From: Enchytraeus crypticus
Taxonomy: Eukaryota > Annelida > Clitellata > Enchytraeida > Enchytraeidae
Reading direction: 5' to 3'
Length of the DNA: 64,000 bases
Assembly: GCA_905160935.1 (NCBI GenBank)
Contig: CAJHZI010000183.1
Coordinates: 720,001-784,000 of the forward strand
Below, piece after piece: positions 48,045 to 60,033 of this stretch. The notes under the pieces are model-generated. The model did no database searches. It worked only from the letters and a program-made list of their open reading frames with translations, and was not told the DNA's origin. The position numbers and the translations under genes were made by a program. The stretch's first letter is position 1. Each line of letters begins with the position of its first letter.

Positions 48045-50469
48045 GTGCGTAGGGACACTGGTTGATTGATGTCCCCTAAAAGGTATTACCGGTGAGACGC
48101 ATAATGTTACACTAGAGCAGCCGGGATGGGAACGACACCAATACAATACAATACAATACAATGCAATACAATACAATACAATACAATACAATACAATACA
48201 ATACAATACAATACAATACAATAATACAATACAATGCAATGCAATACAATGCAATGCAATACAATGCAATACAATGCAATACTATGCAATTCGATTAAAT
48301 GTATTGCATGCACTGCAATGCAATGCTATTCAATGCAGTGCAATATAATAAAGTACAAAACAATAAAATCAGAGTGTTATTGTTATCCATAACAACATTA
48401 AGCACAATTGAACTAAATCCAACCGACCGTCAGAGTGTGGAGAGGGGGTAATTAAACGGTGTGAACCAAAATTCGGATATTCAGTCATAGGGTTTATAAA
48501 TTCTAATTAATGAAAATTAAATTAAGCTAAGATTATGGTCAGTTTTCGTACCAAAATTCTGTCGGAGGCAGTTCTGCAGAAATTCTAAACGTAGCCATCA
48601 GCTTTTCCGTGAAAGCGCGTTACTAATACTCCGCCACCTATAGTGGCGAAGTTATAGTAACGCGAATAGTTATAATAATAAATAATAGTTGTAAGACTAA
48701 TAATACAACAATATAAACTTCACTTGGTGCGCCACAATATACATTAGCCTAGGCCTATTATGCTAAAAACCTTGATCAGTGTATGCGAATATTTCAAATA
48801 TTTTGCAAAACACCTAACGCATCTCTCTCTTCAGTGCACTGCCAAGTGGTAGGCACAAGGTACATATTAATACTCAAAGTCTACTTTTCTCGCTTCATAA
48901 GTGCACTCTTAGATCAGCAAGTTAATCCCTTCAATGCCTTATCCATACCTTATGTAGCCTATAGTTTGGGAAGGTATGGTTTATGAGATGGTTTCCCGTT
49001 GCCTTCTTAACTTAATGCATATAATTCAATATTAACCGTGCAGCCTTCAGGAGATGCTGCGGGTAAGGGGACAGGGAAGGTCTCCAGCGAGAGAGGGGAG
49101 GGCGTGAGCGGGTCAGTGATGGATGAACTGTTCAAGGCGTGCAGGGAGGGAGATCTGGAGGGAGTTCAGAAAGTTCTAGAAGAGCATCCCCTACTTCATA
49201 TCAACTACGCCAACGAGGTAAGTTTAAGTCTCTTAATTCTCGAACCTAGTAGTTACTTCGTCAGTAAAATTAATGTCAGCCATTAGACTTGTAAATCATC
49301 TGCTAGCCTTCTACTAAACTATTTAAAAATGATAACAACGACACTAGTAAATTGAAATTTGAAATGTCTGATTTACAACCTTACGATAAATTGTGTGATG
49401 CGGGTCGCCGGTTTCAAAATGTTTTTGAGTGGGTCGCCATGCTATAAAGTTTAAGAACCTCTGCATTAGAGTGTCATTGTCGTCAATGTCAACATCGAAC
49501 ACTATCATCGGATTATAAAGTCTATTCTATGAGTGAAATGGAAACGTAGACAATAACGAGTGCGTTAATCTTAGTTTTCTTTAACTGTTATGAAAATATA
49601 ATACTGTCAAAAGCTAAAAAAGCTAATGCTAACGTCAGTTTCCTCACTCGAAAACGATGTCAGTGACGGGTGATCCAAGAATTTGAACACCGCACATACT
49701 GATCCGCGATCGAATATCATGTGCAATACACTTTTCCTGTAATTACTCTCTTCAACAGAGTATTAACATATTTCCTTATTTTAATTGATTTCACGAAAGG
49801 AGAATTATATTAATTTAAAAAATATTGTATTTGTTGGAACAAAAATGTACTATACTTTTTCTTTTTTATATTTATGTATTTCATTTATTTATTATATCTT
49901 TTGGTTTATTTAAATATGCATGTATTTATTAATATGTTTATATTTATATTCATGCAGCTAGGGGAGACTGCACTTCACGCAGCAGCTGCCGGAGGTCATA
50001 TCTACATCGTTCAGTTCCTGGCAGGCAAGCAAGCTCTGCTTAATGTTGCCAACAGGGTGAGATGATTGATGGATTTCTAACTTCATCGATTTATTAATTA
50101 ATCGTAATAATGTCATTAGTGTAAAAATGTTAATCTACTAAATCGAATATAACTCTTCGATTGGCTTGAGTAGAATTTTATCATTTGTGAATTTGTTGAC
50201 TTTTTGAAATTTTGAAATTTTCCCGACCCTGATTAAACTGGGATTTAAGTGAGGATGATGATGATGATGATGCCTCATTGAATGTTTTAAAGTTCGATCA
50301 TCGAGGAATAATAATGCTAATTAATCATTCATCTATCGATTAAGATTAATTAATTAACTATGTCAGAGATGTGCTAATGAATAATTGATTGATCGATTAT
50401 TTGAATGAATGAATGCTTGAATTATTGACTAATTGATTGATTAATCGATTGATTGATTGACTGATTGAC

Positions 50470-50513
<44 letters not shown>

Positions 50514-53500
50514 AGAAAGGAGAAACTGCTCTACACATGTCCTGTAGAACTGGCAACATGTACGTCATCTCATACCTGTGTCACAACAGACTGGATCTGA
50601 ACAAGCGTAATGAGGTAATTAATCAATAAATCAATCAATATCTATACTAGAAAGAACCGCGTTATGAAAATCCACAGTAGCTCTAAATGAATAGAATTAG
50701 TTGATTGATGACGTTATACCACAACCCGTGTATCTGCTAGATCTCTGAAAGTAGAGAAAACGAGCCTAAAACAGCAGCTTAATCACATAATCGTCCATAT
50801 CTCTAGAATATCTAATATTTTCTATAAAATATTGTTATATAATATTTTCACGTCGTCCAAAAAACGTTTTATTTTGCACTGTATCGATACGTATTTTATT
50901 ATATTGTATCTCATCGTATTGTACCGTATAGTACGTATTCCACTGTATTTTATTGTATTGTAGTCTCATCGTATCGTATTGTATAATAAGTATTCCACTT
51001 TATTATAGTGTATTGTATCTAATGGTATTACGTATTATAGTACGTATTGTACTGTATTGTAGCTGGGTGAGACTCCCCTACACCTGGCAGTACAAGGAGG
51101 TCACGCAGAGGCCGTGGAGTACCTGAGACTAGCTGGGGCTGATGTCAACGTGCAAAACCTCGTTAGTATCATTACATACAAGAGCTTAGGCTCTTTTGTG
51201 ATAACCATATTCTACTTCTTTTTTTTCTAGTTAAGTAAAAAATAAACATATTGTAGTGTAATAGAATTTCTTTGTATTTCAGACTCAAGTAGACTCAGCT
51301 ATAGCTGCTAATTACGGTATTACCGCACAGAGCTCTGGCTCTTTTATGGTTGCCTATTTAGTATTGCTTGTTTGTTTATCTCACTGCATGAATGTTCTAT
51401 TTTTTGTATAATCTATGCTGAGATGAACGAATAAACGATGTGAAACAGAAAAAATATGTTTCAATTGACTATTATTGTTACGAGATAAACAAATAAAGAA
51501 ATTTAAAGATAGAAATAAATATGTATGTGTACATGTATGCGTATGTGCAATGATATGTGCACAGAAAGGCTGTACGCCGCTGCACATAGCCTGTCAGAAG
51601 AGGCACACTACTGTGGCACACATACTCCTGCACCTAGGCTGTCGTATGGACCTAGTGGACCACGTGAGTCAATCAATTCTCACTTGTTAAAAATCAATTA
51701 ATTCAGTCTATTGATCTATTGGTTGATATATCGATCTATTGGTCGAGTAATAAAAATGAAAATAAACAGCGAGAATTACAAATATCCATGTGGGAGGAAA
51801 GGATTACTAATAGCCGTATGGAGGGGAAAGGATTACTAATAGCCGTATGGAGGGGAAAGGGTTACTAATAGCCGTATGGAGGGGAAAGGATTACTAATAA
51901 CCGTATGGAGGGGAAAGGATTACTAATTGCATATGAAGGGGGAAAGGATTACTAATTGCCATATGAAGGGGGAAAGGATTACTAACAGCCATATGAAGGG
52001 GGAAAGGATTACTAATAGCCGTATGGAGGGGAAAGAATTACTAATAGCCGTATGGAGGGAAAGGAGGAAATAACTAAAACTACAAAAGCAGGAACTAAGA
52101 AAGGAAACTATTTAGCACATGTGGTATGTCACGTGTGTAACTATACGAACTAAAAAAATTAGAATTAATTTGAGAATTATATTTGTCGTTACCGAGTAAA
52201 TTTATCTGCTGAATATCGAGTTGGTTAGCACGTTTGTATGATAAGCAAGCGGCTGCGGATTCGGAACCCCATAGAATCGAATCTGATAGTAACTGCCATC
52301 CTGTGTTTCTGACATCCTGTGTTAATGTCACATACTTTAAACTTAGCTCTAATAAGTGCATCAGTCTATCGATTTTACCTAATATAAATATATCAATCGA
52401 TCAAAAGAAGAAAAAAACAAGGACTTCAGGTCCATGATTCACATCCACAAAGTGGTGTGGTCCATGTCACGGTTTTCACAATCTTTATCTTTTTGATTGT
52501 CTTTATGTATAAAAATGACGTCCCTAACGTCATCCCTGGATGAGGAAACGGACGTTAAGCCTTTATTATTAGTATTATTATTATTATATGTCATTGCACT
52601 TCAGATGGATGAGATGGCACTGCACGATGCCTGCAGGGAGGGTCTGCTCTCCGTGGTGCAGACGATGTGCGCATACGGATGTCCGGTGGATATGGAAAAT
52701 AAGGTCTGATATGTTAATTACTCCTCTACAGTAGTTATGACAACAAGGCTATAAGTCACGTATATATTCATCATATCTCACTCTAATGTTCTGCCAAGTG
52801 GCAGGTTCATAGTAAACATTTCTACTCATATGCTGCCTTTCACGCTTCAAAAAGAGAACCTTTTTGATCAACGAGCTAATCCATTCACAAAACGCTGTGC
52901 CTTATCCACATTAGCTATTGTAGCCTATAGCTGGGGAATAATATGGCTTCTGAAGTGGAGTCCCGTTGCATTCCTCGGTTATTGCTCGCCTCTTACGACA
53001 CGTAAGAGGTGAAGTCATATGTCATACATAAATATTTTAATGCATATATTTTACTTATCGTAATCCTCTTAGAATTCTATTTAATTCACCCACTAAAACC
53101 GTAAAGACTAAGCTGGCCCGTTGATTATCCGTGACTCAGGCTGCGAATGAATGACTGGATCGAGAATTGAAGTCGGGACCTACGTCATATTGCACCATAC
53201 GTCATAAATAGGTCATAATTATAAATTAATCTTGAGCGATATCAATGCAGCTCACTTAATAAATACCAATTAATTTATCATCCCTTGTTTAATTTTTTTT
53301 TTACTTCATTGTGTGGTAAAATGAAGATCAATATAGCTTTACCTCAATAAAAATAAAGCGAATAGAAATTTGCGTGACTAGTAATTAACATAAATAAATA
53401 GTGCAGATCACAAATAGACTAGCTTAGGAGAGTTAAGTGACGCGTTGTTAAAAGATCGGCAACATAGGCAAGGAAACTGCAGCAAATGCGTCTGTTAAGT

Positions 53501-56500
53501 GTGCAACAAAAAAGAAAATAATGTAATAAAATGTCGAATAAATGTTTTTTAAATTAATGCTAAAAGACGTTTTTCAGATGACTTAACAACGGTAGAAAAA
53601 AATTCTGTATTAAGCTTACAATTTGGAGAAAAATAATTAATGGAATCTTTATCATTTTAATTGTTGCATTAGTTATACTAATAATATTTTCATTAATATT
53701 TTTTACTTTTCCTTCCAGAGTGGTATGTCTCCTCTTCATTTGGCCGCTAAGACCGGAAATGCGGAAATTGTCAGATGTCTTCTTTTATCTAAAGCCGACA
53801 TGGACAAGCAGAACAAGGTGAGGAATATATCAAATATCAAGAGATTAATGTATTAGGAAACTGGAGACATTGGAAAAGTGGATTTGGAGAAGAATGGAGA
53901 GGATTAGCTGGATTCAAAAGTTTACAAGTGAGAAAGTTCTGGAGAGAGTTGGTACAGATAGATAGTTGATAAATGTATTAAGAAATAGGACGATGAGTTG
54001 GATAGGACACATTCTAAGGGGGGAAGGTCTTTTAATAGAAGTCATAAAAGGTAGAATGGAAGGAAAGGAGGCAGGGGCTGGCTGAGATTAGGTATATTAT
54101 ATGATTTAAAGACCCACTCATATATGGAAATGACGAGGGAAACGGAGGACAGAGAAGAGTGGCGTTATATAACATGAACCTGCCAGTGGGCAGTGCAATA
54201 AGCGAGAGAGAAAGAGATTAAATCATCGTGACGATGATGAAGATTATTTAAACTATTTTCATTTCGTTGTAGCATTCTGCACTGAAATGGAGATAAAAAT
54301 CACAAAACCTTATTTTAAAAATATCTTTCACTGTAATTGAGCTTTAGGTAGGTTGTAGTGTGTTTAAGGTTAAGGTTCAGAAGCACAAAGGCTTATTTTC
54401 TTGACGACTCGACATACTCGAGCTACCGTCTTAAATATTATCTTGAGCATAAGTTAACTATGATTACACTGGTCAACAGTGATTTTTCATCAAGCAAAAT
54501 TATTGGGTCATCTACATGTATATAGGATTTTTGACGCTTATTCTAAATATGCAAACAGTTTTTCTCTATCACGTCTAGTTTTTGTGATGAGGCAGATTAT
54601 ATTTTAACATTATTCGCAATTCTTTGCGTGCATATTACGTACGCATTGACCTATACGGACCTCGCTTGAAATTTTTCTTCAAAAACCAATCAATATACCT
54701 CGATAATTTCGAAACCATCCTGATACATTTTGATTTGTGTGTGGTTCACTCACTCCGAAGTTGCAAAAGAGAACTATTACGAAGGATATTTAAAAACTTT
54801 ACGGAGCGTCCTTCGGCTGTCCACTTAGAGACCAATATAAGGTTTGGGCGCCACTTATCATATGCACTGCTTGTTCAAATGTTTTACGCGACTGTTTAAA
54901 CAAAGGAAGCTTTCCATGCCTTTCGTTGTACCTATGGTATGAAGAGAGCAAAGAGATCATCATGCGGACTACTATTTTTGTAGCGTCAACGAAATTGAGT
55001 TTTCTGTAAAGAACAAGCACAACATAAATTTATCCAGACCTTGACTCTGCACACCGACCAGTACCTCATGATGATTCTTTGTCGGTTCCCATAACTCCAC
55101 AAGAGCGACTTGATTCTATCGACAGCGAAACGGAAGCGGATGATGATGCAGCAGCAGCACATAGCCCATTATCTTCAAATGATCCTGATTATTTACTCGA
55201 GGAGAGTCTAGAATCATAGACGCTCAACCAAGATGAGTTGAATGATCTCGTCCGAGACTTGGCTCTCTCGAAAGAAAAGCGGAACTTCTTGCGTCCCGGC
55301 TGAAAGAAAAGAACTTACTTAAGAACGATGTTCGCATAAGTCATTACAGAAAAAGAAACCTTGATTTGGCAGTATTCTTCATAGTAGACGGTCCATTGTG
55401 GTATTGCAATGACATTAATGGGCGTTTCACAAGATTAATGCAGGCACATGTACCAACTTAGTGGCGGCTATATATCGATTCTTCTAAGCGAAGCTTGAAA
55501 ACCGTTCTTCTGCATAATGGAAATGTAAAATCGTGTATTCCGATAGCCCACTCCGTACACCTCAAGGAATCCTACGAGAATATGAATATAGTTCTGGATG
55601 CCATCCAGTTCAAAAGCCATCAGTGGCATATCTGTGGCGATCTCAAGGTAATTGGTATGTTGATGGGAATGCAATGTGGTTTCACAAAAACATTGCTGCT
55701 TCCTGTGCCTCAAAACCCCAGAACGAAAAGCATGGCAAGCCTTTAGATGGATTTGTGAAAACTTCTTAGAAATCAATGTCTCCGGACTACAGACAAGGAA
55801 TCCAGCATTTGCTAGGTGCTTAGAAAGAGATGGATTGTAGAATGTCTTTGAAGATTCATTTTTCATTAACACCTAGATTTCTTCTCAGAAAACCTTGGTG
55901 CAGTCAGTGATGAACAGGGTGAGCAGTTTCACTAAGATATTAAAGGAATGGAAAATCGTTATCAAGACTTCTGGAATGAGAGTATGATGGCAGACTACTG
56001 CTGGATGTTGCACCGAGATAATCCAAAACGAATCACACAAGAGAATATCGTACGCACAATGGTTATAATTAAGTAATATTCACTCAATGACAGTAGAAGA
56101 TGTGATGAGTGACAAATGAGACCAGCTACGCATATTTTTATTTGCATTGACTGAAAGGTGTTGTAAGAAAATGATGCTGATGCGTTTATTCTAAGCTTAG
56201 TATTGTTAAAGTTGAATCAGTCATAACTCAAAAACTATACGTGCTATAAACATTCTGGTTACAGATTTGTAATCAGCGTCAAAAGTACTTAAGAAAGGTG
56301 CATTTTAATCTCTGATAAGGAAAAAAGTTTCATTTTGTTGACTTGTGTTATTGTCATTTCTTTATTCTTCAAAAACAGACAGGATCAAGATGCAACACAA
56401 AATACATATATACACATACATACAAACATACACATAAGATCACAGAACAATCAAAATGAATTATAAGAAACTTAATATAGTGTTTCTACTAATTCTAGCA

Positions 56501-56664
56501 CTAGCATTAAACGCTTCGTAAACCAAATTTATTTACTGTACATTAAGATATAAAATATGTACATAGTTGAACTTCAAAAGAATAACTAAACTAAGTAGAG
56601 AAAGTAAGTTGGATAAATATTTAGATGTTAATTTTCTCAAATTCTTTCCAAAAAAAGGTGTTTC

Positions 56665-56712
<48 letters not shown>

Positions 56713-59700
56713 CTGAATTGCCTAACTATTGTAAATGTTATTCTTTGAGTTTTGACATTGGCCTGTATAGCTTTAGTTATCTGTCCTTTCTGTAGTTCCT
56801 TAGAATAGTTCCCTATTGGAGTTCTTTAAAAGTTATGTTCTCTAGTTCAATTTAAATGTTATTAGATTTTAAAGCTAAGCATGCCTCTCGCATGATATAA
56901 ATATTAATTTATGCTATTATTTTACTTCCCTGCTAATCTGATAACTTTTAACAACCTTCTGAATTAGGTAGTTCTGGGCCAGGAACGTCCCTGATATTAT
57001 CGTAAGACCGATTTGATTCAATTCTTAATATTGTCATGGACGACTGCGACAATTTAATTGTGTCCTTATTGAACGTAATTCCAAACCTAACATTTGTAAA
57101 TTTTGTTTTACTGCCATACATTATTGATTCATTGAATCGTTGTTCCGATTAAACGATTTGTATTGATTTATGATTTTTGATTGATTTTTCCATTGCTGTG
57201 ATGAAAAATCTACTGGCTAATTTAATATGATTAACTGTATGATTGATAAATGATTGATGCCTGAATTGATTGATGGAGTGGTTTAAGGATGAAATGAGAG
57301 ATGTTTAACTGTATGATTGATACCTGAATTGATTGCCTGATTGATTGATGGATTGATTTAGGACGGAGTGAGAGCTGAGGACATAGCCATTGCTCAGGGT
57401 CATACTGATATTGCTGACATGTTGTCATACCTTACTTCGGTAATGTTTCCAAAGTTTGATTCTTTCCTTTTTTTTTTTGATGATTTTTTATTTTATCGTT
57501 TTGAATAATTTTCTTGGAGCGAGAGGCGAAGTCGGTAAGATATTCGACCGCGGATCAGTATGTACGGGGTTCAAATCCTGGGCTCGCCTGTCACTGACAT
57601 CGCTTTCGATTAAGGAAACTGACGTTAACCTTAGCTTCTTAGCTTTTTTAATGTTTCCAAAGTTTGATTTTTGTAAAGTTTCGACTGAGTAACGGTTTGA
57701 GAATTTTATGAAGTTTGCATCCCTTAATATTAATTGTAAATTAATGATTTTGTTTAAACGAAACCATTCAGCTTAAGAGTTCTACGAATGTAACTCTATA
57801 GAGTTGACGTTACGATATCCCAGCTTTTTCAGTGATGTGGACTATTTAAAGACTAAAGAACAGTTTAACGCCAGTTTCCTTTGTCGAAAGCATATATCAG
57901 TCACCGAATTTTAACACTGCACCTACTGATCGTTGTCGGACAACTAAAAGATTACATACTACTAATTACTTATTACATATTACTTATTACATACAACGTA
58001 TTACATACTACTTATTACATATTACATGTTACATATTACATATTAAATATTACATATTACATATTACATATGACATATTACATATTATATATTACATATT
58101 AATGATTCTTATGTTATATAATATTCACATATTACATATTACATATTACTTACTACTACATATGACATATTACACATTACTCATTACTATATATTACATA
58201 TTGCATATTACTACGGCTCAGCCTTCTTCCTGCAAGGAGGAAGAATCTCACAGGAGAGTTTTCAAAGATTGCACTTACATGTACTGTGCGCTCTCCACAT
58301 GGATCGCTTGTATTGATTTAATTGATTGATTCGATCAGAACTGGATCCCATTCTTTTGTCAATATAGTCTAAAACAATTTTTCTAACTATAAGTTGGTTG
58401 AAATTTCTAACAAAATCGTAGCTAATTGATTTAGCTGATTGATTGTTGTTGACACAGATCGTCAACAACGAATCTGTCAATAACTCAATTATAGTTTTTT
58501 AAAAGTATTCCCGTATTTTTACAGTAATATTACGGTCTCGTTGTTATTAATTCATCAATCGATCTGCAGATCGATTAAAAGATTTCTCAATCGATTAATT
58601 GTTTGGATGACTGATCGATCAATCAATAAATTCTTAGATCAATCGCTTCATTGACACCTCATCATCATCATCATCATCTTCTTCTTCCCTTAAAGCCCAG
58701 TTTAACTAGGGTCGGGATACGAATAAATCTTCCCCAATCCCTGACATCATCCTTGTATGAGGAAACGGACGTTAAATCTTTATTATTTACTTAATCTTCT
58801 CTGTCACACACCATATCATCCGTCAATCCCCTATTTTTCATGTCCATCATCGTATCCCACATCAATTGTGGTCGACTTCTCTCTAACTTAACATCCAGCT
58901 CTTCCCTCCAAGCTCTATTTACTACATCCTCATCTCCTCGTCGTTCAAATGACAGCTACACAGATTTATGAACTGATAAATTCAATCAGTTTATTTATTA
59001 ATTATTGATACAGTCGCTAACTCGTGACAAGAGAGAGCCGTTCATTCAGCAACTGCTGCCGAGCAACAAGCCTCTCTCTCGCATTATCATCAAGGTGCTG
59101 GGAAGTAGCGGAGTGGGTAAGACGACCCTGATAGAGTCTCTCAAATGTGGCTACATCAAGAGTCTCTTCCGCAAAGCCTCCCAACTGGCTGGGTACGGGA
59201 CGCTGCCTCCAGTTAAACCTCTGGCTCCAGCTCATCCTTCTATATGTATGTATTGCGTGTAAAAAGCTGGTAAAGCTAATCTTAACGTAAGTTTCCTCAC
59301 TCGAAAGCGATGTCAGTGACGGGAGAGCTAAGAATTTGAACCCCGCACATACTGATCCGCGGTCGAATCCGACATCGCCACTGGCTTCAGCCAGTGTTTG
59401 AGTGTGTTATAAAAAATAAACACGCACTATAGTGAAATGATTATGTTGATATCTATCACTTTTTATTACCACATGTTTAATCCGTTAGGCAATTTAGTCG
59501 ATTTTCCGTATAATCAGTCCAGTGAATATACGAGATTTTACTCTCAGATCAGCGCGGCTGGGATTCGAACCATCGAAGTTTCAATTCATCTCAGAGTCTG
59601 TCATTTAAAACTTCACAACGTTACCCCCCTATGCTATTAAGACATTCTAATTGTTGCCAAGCAGTTTGAGAAGCAGTTGGTGAAGAATTCAAATCCAATC

Positions 59701-59998
59701 CTCCAAGTCGCTGGCACGCGTTGGATAGAAAAATGGCCCTGAAATAAGCTTTAGTATTTGGTCGTCTTATCCTTTATTTACTAATATTTTTGTTATTGCT
59801 ATCACTATTGCTACTGCTATTGTTATTGCTATTGCTATAACTATTACTATTACTACTATTAATTTCTAGACAACGAACAGTTTTTGTTAAAAATCTCAGC
59901 TTGCGTGGTATATGATATCAATAAATATAAATTTGTCGCCCTATTTACATGTACATATATTTACATGTCTAAATATTTATTTGTCACCGTATTTACAC

Positions 59999-60033
<35 letters not shown>

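Noticed and set aside
51785..52068. CRISPR-like 29-30-bp repeats
   Set aside because: Plain head-to-tail minisatellite without spacers.
55468..55872. 134-codon - strand open frame
   Set aside because: Antisense to a recognisable + strand transposon ORF relic.
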